DNA of 64,000 nucleotides from Rhodococcus rhodnii (lineage in GTDB: Bacteria > Actinomycetota > Actinomycetes > Mycobacteriales > Pseudonocardiaceae): contig JOAA01000007.1 of assembly GCA_000720375.1 (NCBI GenBank), forward strand, positions 124,001 to 188,000, given 5' to 3'. The stretch's first letter is position 1. Every line of letters begins with the position of its first letter. A program made the translations under genes and the position numbers. Below the pieces are notes generated by a model. That model was not told the DNA's origin. It saw only the letters and a list, made by a program, of their open reading frames with translations, and made no database searches. Shown piece after piece: positions 35,510 through 43,247 of this stretch.

Positions 35510-36627
35510 AACTCACCTCGGCGACGCAGGACGAGCAAGAACAGTGGTACGCCGACCAAAGCGGTGAACACGCCGACCGGAACGTCCCGTGGCGCGAACG
35601 CGACCCGCGACAGTGCGTCCGTCCACACAAGAAAGATCGCACCCGCGAGCGCGCTCAACGGCAAGAGCGTCCGGTGCAGCGGTCCGGCGATGAACCGTAT
35701 GCCGTGCGGCACGATCAGGCCGACGAACGCGATCGCACCCACCGACGCCACCACGACGGAGGTCATCACCGCGGTCACGACAAGCAGCACGACCCTCGTC
35801 CTTCGCACGTTGATTCCCAGCGAGGCAGCGGTATCCGTGCCGAAGGCGAATCCGTCCAGCGCGGTCGAGTACAACCACAGAATCGCCAATCCGATCGCGC
35901 TGACAACGGCGGTCACGACAAGCGAGTCCCACCTGGCCGGTGCCATCGAGCCGAGCAGCCAGTGCATGACCGCCCGGGTGGTGTCGGCGTCGCTGGAGGC
36001 CATCAGGATCAGGTACGTGATCGCGTGGAACAGCAGGCCGATGACGATCCCGGTGAGCACCACGCGGACCGAGCCGAGTCCTCGCCGGCCGAGCAGCGCG
36101 AGCAGCAGGGCGAACGACCCGAGCGCCCCCACCAAAGCGCCGCCGGACACGCTGAGCGCGCCGCCGCCGACACCAAGTACGACAACGATCACTGCTCCGG
36201 TGGATGCGCCGTGCGAGACACCAAGCAGGTACGGCTCAGCAAGTGCGTTGCGAGTCACTGACTGCAGCACCGCGCCGCTGATCGCCAGCGCCGCACCCAC
36301 GACAGCGGCCATCAGCACCCGAGGGATGCGTAACTCCCAGATCAGCGAGTCGAGCAGCCGGGGCAACGGTTCCACGTCGAGCCCGATGTGCCCGCCGAAC
36401 ACCCGGGCCAGTTCGCCGAAACCGATGTCGCCGCTGCCGATCACCATGGCGGCGGCCAGCGACACCAGCAATGCCACCACGCCGAGCACGAACAGCAGCG
36501 GAAGCGGGACCATCGAACCGCGCCGGGGCTCACGCCGTTCCGGCCGCGACGGCGTGAGACTCGGAGTGTCCTGTGTGGCCGGATGAAGTACCGAAGGGAG
36601 CCGTACTCCGGTCGCGCTACTGGGCAT
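35506..36627 (-). CDS. FecCD-type ABC transporter permease
   Basis: 373 residues. A cytoplasmic N-terminal extension of about 40 residues is followed by about ten hydrophobic helices. Family motifs include IWELRIPRVLMAAVVGAALAISGAVLQSVTRNALAEPYLLG and VGAIAFVGLIVPHGIRFIAGP. It forms the transmembrane channel for the binding protein encoded just upstream; the two genes overlap by 11 bases. The start used is the ATG at 36627; an internal ATG at 36513 lacks a good ribosome binding site. Confidence 0.92.
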   Translation of the reverse strand: MPSSATGVRLPSVLHPATQDTPSLTPSRPERREPRRGSMVPLPLLFVLGVVALLVSLAAAMVIGSGDIGFGELARVFGGHIGLDVEPLPRLLDSLIWELRIPRVLMAAVVGAALAISGAVLQSVTRNALAEPYLLGVSHGASTGAVIVVVLGVGGGALSVSGGALVGALGSFALLLALLGRRGLGSVRVVLTGIVIGLLFHAITYLILMASSDADTTRAVMHWLLGSMAPARWDSLVVTAVVSAIGLAILWLYSTALDGFAFGTDTAASLGINVRRTRVVLLVVTAVMTSVVVASVGAIAFVGLIVPHGIRFIAGPLHRTLLPLSALAGAIFLVWTDALSRVAFAPRDVPVGVFTALVGVPLFLLVLRRRGEL

Positions 36628-37624
36628 GACCGAGCTCGCGCATGCCCTTGGCGACCAGGTCGAGGGTGTTGACCGAGCGCACCGACGGGTCCATCTCGAT
36701 GCCCGGAACCTTGATGATCTTGTTCTCCCGCACGGCTTTCAGCTGCGACATCACCGGATGTGCCTGCATCATCGTGATCTTCTCCGCGGCGCTGTCCCCG
36801 GGCGAGCCGCGTTCGGACAGGTCACCGACCACGATCACGTCCGGGTCGCGTTCGGCGATCCGCTCCCACGACACCTCCGGCCAGTCCTCGGCCACGTCGT
36901 CGAACGCGTTCTTCGCACCGACCAGCCGACTCATCTCGGCCGGCAGACTGGTGCCGCCTGCGACGTAGGGCACGCCGTTGAACGTGGAGTACAGCCAGAG
37001 CACGGTCGGCTTGCTGGACACCTTCTTACCGGTCTCGGCCGCGGCGGCCACGGCCGCGCGCTGCTTGTCGATCAAGGCCGTGGCGCGGTCCTCGATCCGG
37101 AAGATCTGGCCCACTGCCTTGTAATCGGAGAACAACAGGTCGAACGGCGCCGTGCCAGGATTGTTGTTCTCCGGGCACTCCACCGCGCTGACGAACGTCG
37201 GCAGGCCCAGCTTGGCCAGCTCCTCGCGAGTCCCCACGCGGTCGGCGGTGTACTGCGCCTTGAACGAGGCCATGACGAAGTCCGGAGTCGCGGCGCGCAA
37301 CTGCTCCGCGTTGAGCAACTTGGGGCTCAACGCAGGCACCTTGGCGTAATCGGCCTGGTACTCGGGCGCGACCTTCGTCTTCAGGTTCGACGTGCCCGCC
37401 ATCCGGTCGGCGAGTCCGAGCGCGAGCATCGTCTCGGTCGATGACTGGTCCAATGTGACCACACGCTTCGGCGAGGCTGGGAACGACAGCTGTTGTCCGC
37501 AACTGGTCACCGTGACGGCTGCCGCGCCCTGATCGCCTGATGGGGCTGCAGGCTGCGCGCATCCGGTGATCCCGAGAAGACCCACCACCGCTCCGGTCAC
37601 GCCGGCCAGTAAGCGTGGCGCCAT
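36617..37624 (-). CDS. Substrate-binding lipoprotein of the FecBCD-type importer
   Basis: 335 residues from the ATG at 37624 (GGGAGG nearby). The signal peptide ends in a lipobox (LGITGC). The mature protein has FPASPKRVVTLDQSSTETMLALGLADRMAGTSN and AERDPDVIVVGDLSERG, the two lobes of class III (FhuD/BtuF-type) binding proteins. It captures a metal chelate and hands it to the permease. Its promoter lies in the 146-base region that carries a Zur-like box, opposite the MFS exporter. Confidence 0.93.
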   Translation of the reverse strand: MAPRLLAGVTGAVVGLLGITGCAQPAAPSGDQGAAAVTVTSCGQQLSFPASPKRVVTLDQSSTETMLALGLADRMAGTSNLKTKVAPEYQADYAKVPALSPKLLNAEQLRAATPDFVMASFKAQYTADRVGTREELAKLGLPTFVSAVECPENNNPGTAPFDLLFSDYKAVGQIFRIEDRATALIDKQRAAVAAAAETGKKVSSKPTVLWLYSTFNGVPYVAGGTSLPAEMSRLVGAKNAFDDVAEDWPEVSWERIAERDPDVIVVGDLSERGSPGDSAAEKITMMQAHPVMSQLKAVRENKIIKVPGIEMDPSVRSVNTLDLVAKGMRELGHAQ

Positions 37625-37674
37625 GGACAACCTCCCAGTCAGGTACGCCGATCCAGCGAACGCCTAGAGTGTAG

Positions 37675-37689
37675 TGATAATCAATTTCA
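37675..37689. promoter_or_regulatory. Zur-like operator between importer and exporter genes
   Basis: TGATAATCAATTTCA is an imperfect palindrome within AGTGA...TCACT. It differs at two of 15 positions from TGAAAATCATTTTCA, the form I recall for actinobacterial Zur boxes. It lies 50 bases from the binding-protein start and 81 from the MFS start, so one site could control both directions. A related metalloregulator cannot be excluded. A second such box is at 42482-42496. Confidence 0.65.
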
Positions 37690-37692
37690 CTA

Positions 37693-37735
37693 GCGATAGC
37701 GGTCGGCCCTATCGCGGGCAACTGGCATTTGCCAG
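37693..37735 (+). other. Two small hairpins in the MFS leader
   Basis: GCGATAG (37693-37699) pairs with CTATCGC (37709-37715), and CTGGC (37722-37726) pairs with GCCAG (37731-37735). Both lie between the Zur-like box and the GTG at 37771. They may be RNA structures in the 5' leader or protein sites; nothing more can be said. Confidence 0.4.
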
Positions 37736-37770
37736 ACTAAGGCAAGAGCTACGACTACAGGGGGTCATGG

Positions 37771-39018
37771 GTGAGTGCACCGTCGGAGGCGACCGGGGTC
37801 GGGAACGCCACCCGGCAGCGGTCCATCCTGCGCGAACCGAGGTTCGTGCGGCTGTGGATCGGGACGACGGCGTCCGGCCTGGCGACGTGGGCGTTACCCT
37901 TCGTGCTCGGCCTGGCCGTACTGGACCGCGAACTGAGTGCCGTGGGCCTCGGCATTGTCCTGGCCGCGCGCACCGTGGGGTTCCTGCTCGCGGTGCCGGT
38001 AGCCGGCGTGCTGGCCGACAGGCATTCCCGCCGCGGGGTCGTGTTGTGGTCCGGTTTGTCGGCCGCAGTGGCCGCGCCGGGGATCGCGCTCGGTCTCGCG
38101 GTGTCGTCGGTGCCGCTGATGGCCGTCGCGGCCGCCGTGGCCGGAGCGGGCCAGGGTGCGTGCCGGCCCGCGTTCCAGGCGCTGGTCGCCGAGGTGGTCG
38201 ACGGCGAACGACGCCAGCAGGCCAATGCCGCGATGTCGCTGGCCGTCAGAGTGATCACGCTGACGGCGCCCGCTTTGACGGCGCTGCTGGCGACCGTGTT
38301 CGACACCAGAGCGCTGTTGATCGGTATCGGCCTGACATGGCTCTGCGCTGCGCTGATCCCGCCCGCGGGCCAGTACACGCCCGCCGCCACCGGAATGAAA
38401 GTCCCCTTCATCCGCCAGTTCACCGAGGGCCTGCAGGAAGCCAAGCGGCATCCGTGGTTCCTCGCCGGTCTGGGCGCGCTCACGGCGGTCATCGCGACCG
38501 GCTATTCCGCGACCGGTGTCGCGCTGCCCCTGATCAGCCGGGACAAGTACGACACCGAGGTGGTGCTCGCCGCCTCGCTGACCGCGTACACCGTCGGCGC
38601 CTTGCTCGGTGCGCTCCTGATCGCCCGCTGGCGTCCCCGCGCCCAAGGCTGGACTGCGCTCGCTGCACTTGCCTGTTACGGCTTCGCGCCCCTCAGCCTG
38701 ATGCTGCCCGTGCACCCAGCCGTCGTGGTCGCCGCGTATGTCGTGGCGGGTCTGGGTATCGAACTGTTCAACGTGCCGTGGTTCACCGCCACCCAGCGCG
38801 AGGTCGAGCCGGACAAGCTCGCCCGAGTGTCCTCATTGGACTTCCTGTTCTCGTACGGCCTCGCGCCCCTCGGGCTCGCGCTCATCGCTCCCGCCATCGA
38901 CGCGTTCGGCGTCACGGCCGTACTCGGCACCTGTGCCGCAGTGTGTTTCCTCGCTCCCGCCCTCGCCGCGCTTGTGCCCAGCAGCAAGGACTTCTCCCGG
39001 GCAGGGACTCGATCATGA
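37771..39018 (+). CDS. MFS transporter, probable metallophore exporter
   Basis: 415 residues from the GTG at 37771 (AGGGGG upstream), about 12 hydrophobic helices. LREPRFVRLWIGTTASGLATWALPFVLGLAVLDRE and LADRHSRRGVVLWSGL (motif A) are typical of the EntS-like MFS group that exports siderophores or drugs. It is coupled by an ATGA overlap to the 2OG oxygenase and stands opposite a metallophore importer, so export of the cluster product is the likely role. Confidence 0.88.
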   Translation: MSAPSEATGVGNATRQRSILREPRFVRLWIGTTASGLATWALPFVLGLAVLDRELSAVGLGIVLAARTVGFLLAVPVAGVLADRHSRRGVVLWSGLSAAVAAPGIALGLAVSSVPLMAVAAAVAGAGQGACRPAFQALVAEVVDGERRQQANAAMSLAVRVITLTAPALTALLATVFDTRALLIGIGLTWLCAALIPPAGQYTPAATGMKVPFIRQFTEGLQEAKRHPWFLAGLGALTAVIATGYSATGVALPLISRDKYDTEVVLAASLTAYTVGALLGALLIARWRPRAQGWTALAALACYGFAPLSLMLPVHPAVVVAAYVVAGLGIELFNVPWFTATQREVEPDKLARVSSLDFLFSYGLAPLGLALIAPAIDAFGVTAVLGTCAAVCFLAPALAALVPSSKDFSRAGTRS

Positions 39019-39767
39019 ACGGCCACGACATCGGCATCCTGCCGGCGCGTGTGGACGCGACCGAGTCCCTCAAGGCCAAACAGGCGCTCAGTGAGAGCGG
39101 CGCGGTCATCCTGACCAACCTGCCGCCCACGCCGGACGCCCTCGTTGTCGCCGCAGCACATCTGTACGGCCACAATCTGCGCCAGATTTTCCCGGTCCGG
39201 GAACGACAGTCCCACGACGGCGACCTGGTCCACCTGCACGCCGACAGTTTCGACCAGGTCGTCGACATCGGCGGCATTCCCAACCGGCGCCGCGACCCCG
39301 ACGAGGACGGCGTTCTCATCCAATGCGTGAGTCCGCCAACGTCCGGCGGTGACTCGTTTCTCGCCGATGCCTACCGCTTCGTCGACACATGCGCCGACGC
39401 AGACCTGGTCGAGTTCCTGACCGGTGCGGATGTCGACCTCTACGGCGAATGGGCCGGGTTGCGCGGCCTACCCGCCATGCCGCGCGTCGCCCGTCACGTC
39501 GAGTACACCCGCACCGGCCGCCGCATCGTGCGGCGCACCGACGGGGCCGTCCCGCTCCACCGTGATCCTGGTGCCGACGAGATTCGCGTGATGCTCGAAC
39601 GGTTTGAGCACACCGTGCGGCAGCTCGAACGTGAGCTGCCGCGGTTCACCTTGACCGAAGGCGAGATCCTCGCGGTCGACAACTACCGCTGCTGGCACGG
39701 GCGCGACGCCCATACCGGCGACCGCACGGTGCGCATTCTTACTCTGTTGACGGCTGCCGCGCGTTAA
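39015..39767 (+). CDS. TauD-like Fe(II)/2-oxoglutarate oxygenase
   Basis: 250 residues. LHADSFD holds the iron-binding HxD pair (about residues 75-77), and CWHGRDAHTGDRTVRI near the C-terminus supplies the distal His and the 2-oxoglutarate-binding Arg. The overall order fits the clavaminate synthase/TauD group, which includes amino-acid hydroxylases used for metallophores. The likely role is hydroxylation of the cluster product or an amino acid precursor; the substrate is unknown. It converges with the DUF4213/DUF364 gene, and the two overlap by 29 bases at their ends. Confidence 0.85.
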   Translation: MNGHDIGILPARVDATESLKAKQALSESGAVILTNLPPTPDALVVAAAHLYGHNLRQIFPVRERQSHDGDLVHLHADSFDQVVDIGGIPNRRRDPDEDGVLIQCVSPPTSGGDSFLADAYRFVDTCADADLVEFLTGADVDLYGEWAGLRGLPAMPRVARHVEYTRTGRRIVRRTDGAVPLHRDPGADEIRVMLERFEHTVRQLERELPRFTLTEGEILAVDNYRCWHGRDAHTGDRTVRILTLLTAAAR

Positions 39768-40584
39768 CCGGGCTCCCGGATGAGTACACGTACAGTGCCG
39801 TGGTGTCGGCGCTGAACTGGGAGAACGGAAACGGCTCAGCGGACAGCGCGGTGAGACCGGCGCCGAGGAACTCGCGGGCGACCGCGGCGCCGGTTTGGGC
39901 GTACACCACCAGTGGCACCTGCCGTTCCCGGCAACGGGCGAGGATGGTGTCGAACGTGCCGTTGCCGATGGTCATTCCGGTCGCCACAACCGCGTCGGCA
40001 GCGTCGAGCACCTCGGTCATGTCCGTGGTCACCGCGTCGCCCCAACGAGTAGTGCGCAGGTTGAGATCGCACAACAGCGGCTCTGCCCCGCGTTCCCGGA
40101 TCGCCGCGACCAACGGGTTGACCACACCGATCAGCCCGACCTTGGATCCCGCTGGCACATCGAGCAGTCCGGCCACCGCGGCATCCCTGGCGGCCGCCCT
40201 GATCTCCGGGGTCCCGACAGGCAACTCCACCACGCAGGCCCTGGGATCGGTCCGGTGCGCGGCGATCGCGCCGAGATACGCGTCCAGCGCGGCGACCCGC
40301 AACACGGCAGTGTCCGAACGCAACAACTCGGCCACTGCCTGGCCGGACGCGTCCGCGCAGATCTCGGGCAACACTTCGCCGGTCTCGAACGCACACGCCC
40401 CGAATGCGGTTCCCACGCGCACCAGCAGGTACTGGTTGCGGTAGGTGACGTTCCCGCCGGCAAGCCGGGTGCCGTGGTGCACCCAGAACACACTCGTCGC
40501 GACCACGTCGGCAGGATCAGGACCCCGGCGGCCAGCGAGCACGTCGGCCACCAGGTCAGCGACCGTCTCCATGCGTCCCGTCAT
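39739..40584 (-). CDS. DUF4213/DUF364 (putative metal-chelation) protein
   Basis: 281 residues from the ATG at 40584, overlapping the PLP gene stop (ATGA), with GGGGAGG upstream. The N-terminal part (VFWVHHGTRLAGGNVTYRNQYLLV, then GTAFGACAFE) matches the DUF4213 half, and the C-terminal Rossmann-like half (VGLIGVVNPLVAAIRERGAEPLLCDLN, VVATGMTIGNGTFDTIL) matches DUF364, described as a possible heavy-metal chelation domain. The reaction is not known. Its fixed place between biosynthetic enzymes suggests an enzymatic step or metal delivery. Confidence 0.82.
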   Translation of the reverse strand: MTGRMETVADLVADVLAGRRGPDPADVVATSVFWVHHGTRLAGGNVTYRNQYLLVRVGTAFGACAFETGEVLPEICADASGQAVAELLRSDTAVLRVAALDAYLGAIAAHRTDPRACVVELPVGTPEIRAAARDAAVAGLLDVPAGSKVGLIGVVNPLVAAIRERGAEPLLCDLNLRTTRWGDAVTTDMTEVLDAADAVVATGMTIGNGTFDTILARCRERQVPLVVYAQTGAAVAREFLGAGLTALSAEPFPFSQFSADTTALYVYSSGSPVNARQPSTE

Positions 40585-41624
40585 GACGACCTCCCCGGCA
40601 GACCAACAGGCAGCCGCGAAACAGCGCGTTGGGTGGGCATGTCGGTGGCCCAGTCCGTGACCGACCAAGGCAGCAGGACATCGTCGCTGCCGGACACCTC
40701 GTGCGGGGAAAGCTCAGCGAGGCCGGGGATGTCGGAGTGCGCCGCGAACGCCGCCGACACATACCGATGCCCGGTGTCCGGGGCGAGAAACACCACGGTG
40801 CGCCCAGGTGCACGGCCGCGCTCCCACTGGCTGGCCAGATAGGCCCCGCCCGCGGACAGCCCGGCGAAGATCCCGCTGTCCCGCAGCAACGCCACCGCGC
40901 CGGCCTGGGCACACCGGAAAGACACCCAGTGGATCCGGTCGTACAGCTCACGCCGGACATTGCGGAACTCGATCGAACTGCCGATCCCCGCGATGATCAT
41001 GTCCGGGTCGGCGGTGTGCTCCGCGCCGAAGGTCACACTGCCGAACGGCTGGATCCCGACCAGCCGCACATCCCGGCCCATCGCGCGCAAATACTCCGCC
41101 AGCGCACCGGTCGACGCGCCCGTCCCCACGCCGCCGACGATCGTCAGCGGCTCCACCGGCAGTTCCCGGTCGAGTTGCTCGGCCACCTCGCGGTATCCGG
41201 CATAGTGGATCGCGTCGTGGTACTGGCGCATCCAGTGGAAGCCCGGGTTCTCCAGCAACAGCTGCCCGACCCGCTCGACCCGCCGGTTCTGATCCAGCAT
41301 CAGATCCTTCGACGGAGGCATACGCTCCAGCGTCGCCCCGAGAATCTCCAACTGGACCCGCAACGTCTCGTCCACCGTCGTCGAACCCACGATGTGGCAA
41401 CGCATCCCGTATCGATGACACGCCAAAGCCAACGCCAGCGCGTAGATTCCGCTGGAGCTGTCCACCAGCGTGTCACCGGGACGGACCGTCCCGGCGGCCA
41501 CCAAATGGCCCACCGCGCCCAGCGCCGAGCGTACTTTCATCACCTCGAACCGCAGACACACCAGGTCAGGCGCGAGCCGGATGTGATCAGGATCAGCGAT
41601 GGCATCCGCATAATGCTCGTGCAC
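40581..41624 (-). CDS. SbnA/cysteine synthase-like PLP enzyme
   Basis: 347 residues from the GTG at 41624, which has a GGGGGAGGA site. RFEVMKVRSALGAVGHLVAAG carries the PLP lysine; DSSSGIYALALALACHRYGMRCHIVG is the equivalent of the SGNTG loop; VGGVGTGASTGALAEYLRA is the phosphate-binding glycine loop. Members such as SbnA and CysK add nucleophiles to the aminoacrylate formed from O-phosphoserine or O-acetylserine. Here the loop Asn is replaced (SSSGIY), which is unusual. The likely role is to form a 2,3-diaminopropionate-type or related amino-acid adduct for a metallophore. No SbnB partner is present. Confidence 0.85.
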   Translation of the reverse strand: MHEHYADAIADPDHIRLAPDLVCLRFEVMKVRSALGAVGHLVAAGTVRPGDTLVDSSSGIYALALALACHRYGMRCHIVGSTTVDETLRVQLEILGATLERMPPSKDLMLDQNRRVERVGQLLLENPGFHWMRQYHDAIHYAGYREVAEQLDRELPVEPLTIVGGVGTGASTGALAEYLRAMGRDVRLVGIQPFGSVTFGAEHTADPDMIIAGIGSSIEFRNVRRELYDRIHWVSFRCAQAGAVALLRDSGIFAGLSAGGAYLASQWERGRAPGRTVVFLAPDTGHRYVSAAFAAHSDIPGLAELSPHEVSGSDDVLLPWSVTDWATDMPTQRAVSRLPVGLPGRSS

Positions 41625-41628
41625 GCCG

Positions 41629-42420
41629 TCAGTCCTCCCCCACCAGGCTTTCGCGGCGTAACGCGAACAGATACGTCTGCACGTTGTCACCCGGCCAGTC
41701 CTCCACGTGCAGCACCTCCGCACCGAACCCGCTCTCCAGCGCCATCGCCACGATGTCGCGCAGCGGCGCGGTGTTCGACAGGATCATGTACACCACCCCA
41801 CCCGCAGCGAGCAGATCCCTGGCCACGACCTGATCGAAGAACCGAGCCGCGATATCGCGCCCCAGACACAGGTTCCGCACGATCTCCGGATCATCGGACA
41901 GCGGCAGCTCGATGGCGGGTGGGTTGAACGTCACAACGTCCACCTGCTCGCCGTCCGGGAAGCCCTCCCACACGTCAGCGACCAAGGCAACCAACCGCGG
42001 CCCATCATTGCCGACGATCCGCTCGTAGTGCCGTGCCGTCGTACGCACACTCTCCGGGTGCACATCCAGCGCGTACACGACCCGCGCGCCTCGCACCCCG
42101 GCCACGACAGCCTCCACGCCGAGGCCTGCACCAATCGCCGCGTAGCGCAGTCCGGCTACGGGCAGCGTCCCGTCGAGCAGACGACTGTGCACCAGCCTGC
42201 TCGTCTCGCCCGGATGGAACACCCCAGGCGGAAGGTCGAAATCCCACCCGTTCCACTGGTAGGCGCGGTGCTCGTGAATAGCACGACTCGGGTTGTTGAT
42301 CGCCCGGATCTCCTCGGCCGGCAACGTGTGCGGCAGCCTGCCATGCAACTCCCAACCCGTCGCGGTGCCTGGCAGAACAGGCGGCCCAGGAGACGCGCCG
42401 GTGGTCGGCGGTTGATGCAC
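41629..42420 (-). CDS. Class I SAM-dependent methyltransferase
   Basis: 263 residues from the GTG at 42420 (AAGGGGGA, 8 bases away); the frame is open up to 42540. YAAIGAGLGVEAVVAGVRGARVVYALDVHP is the SAM-binding motif I-II region, and VVTFNPPAIELP is motif IV of the NPPY type found in N-methyltransferases (Tyr replaced by Ala). The N-terminal 80 residues (AINNPSRAIHEHRAYQWNGWDFDLPPGVFHPGE) look like a substrate domain. It is the first gene of a three-gene operon with the PLP enzyme and the DUF364 protein. The substrate is unknown, probably the metallophore. Confidence 0.82.
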   Translation of the reverse strand: MHQPPTTGASPGPPVLPGTATGWELHGRLPHTLPAEEIRAINNPSRAIHEHRAYQWNGWDFDLPPGVFHPGETSRLVHSRLLDGTLPVAGLRYAAIGAGLGVEAVVAGVRGARVVYALDVHPESVRTTARHYERIVGNDGPRLVALVADVWEGFPDGEQVDVVTFNPPAIELPLSDDPEIVRNLCLGRDIAARFFDQVVARDLLAAGGVVYMILSNTAPLRDIVAMALESGFGAEVLHVEDWPGDNVQTYLFALRRESLVGED

Positions 42421-42481
42421 AGCCGATTTCCCCCTTCGGTCGGTCACCGAGACTCGTCCCGGCTCACGGTCGAACTGACTA

Positions 42482-42496
42482 TGGAAACGATTTTCA
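42482..42496. promoter_or_regulatory. Zur-like operator before the methyltransferase operon
   Basis: On the minus strand the site reads TGAAAATCGTTTCCA, two mismatches from the Zur-like palindrome TGAAAATCATTTTCA. TAATAAT (42494-42500, minus strand) overlaps it and could be the -10 element, as expected for repression. It lies 62 bases before the chosen GTG. The matching box at 37675-37689 controls the other side of the cluster. Confidence 0.68.
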
Positions 42497-42712
42497 TTAT
42501 TAACACATTCGGCCGACGGGCACCACCACCTGCGACGCACCCCTCACCGCCCGGGCGAACATGGCGGGAAACCGTCTACTGTGGAAACAGTGATCGCGAA
42601 GCCGTCGTCGGGCGCCGGTTCGCGGGACGCCGGTCAGCCATGTCGTGATCGGGTGTCGGCCGTGCCCAGGCGGGTATTCCGGAAGCATCACCGATGAAAC
42701 GAAGTGACGACC

Positions 42713-43183
42713 ATGGCACACCACGAACCCGTCGCGGACCGTCTCGACAACGTCGCGCTGGCCAGGACCGTGGCCTACCTTCTCGCGGCGTTCTTCGCTC
42801 TGATCGGCATCCTGGGCTTCGTCCCAGGTGCAACGACCGGCTACGACACGATGACCTTCAGCGGGCACGAGTCAAACGCGTTGCTGTTCAACGTGTTCCA
42901 AGTGTCCATTCTGCACAACGTCGTCCACCTGGCCTTCGGGGTGGCCGGCGCGGCGCTCGCACGAACCGTCCGCGGCGCGCGGGGATTCCTGCTCGGCGGC
43001 GGCATCGTGTACCTGCTGCTGTGGATCTACGGGCTGATGATCGACAAAGCCGGCTCCGCCAACTTCCTCCCGCTCAACACCGCCGACGACTGGCTGCACT
43101 TCGGCCTGGGCATCGGAATGATCGTACTCAGCCTCGCCATGCGGACACGGCTCGGACGCGCGACACCTGCCAGCACCGTGTGA
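42713..43183 (+). CDS. DUF4383 membrane protein
   Basis: 156 residues with four hydrophobic helices. NVALARTVAYLLAAFFALIGILGFVPG and LFNVFQVSILHNVVHLAFGVAGAALA are characteristic of DUF4383, common in actinobacteria, of unknown function. The ATG at 42713 is used; a GTG at 42704 is also possible. The 200 bases upstream contain the Zur-like box at the far end and otherwise nothing clear. Confidence 0.88.
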   Translation: MAHHEPVADRLDNVALARTVAYLLAAFFALIGILGFVPGATTGYDTMTFSGHESNALLFNVFQVSILHNVVHLAFGVAGAALARTVRGARGFLLGGGIVYLLLWIYGLMIDKAGSANFLPLNTADDWLHFGLGIGMIVLSLAMRTRLGRATPASTV

Positions 43184-43247
43184 GCCACGTTTGAACCAAG
43201 GCTGAATGGGTACGGTTAGCGCGGGCTTGTTCGGGTAGCCCGACGTC

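Noticed and set aside
34523..36586. Long open frame on the plus strand opposite the ABC transporter genes
   Set aside because: It is antisense to three clear transporter motifs, has biased low-complexity composition and no recognisable domain; high-GC DNA gives such frames by chance.
42588..42601. ACTGT-GGAA-ACAGT inverted repeat as an operator
   Set aside because: Short, with no matching second site and no obvious promoter arrangement; it may be chance.
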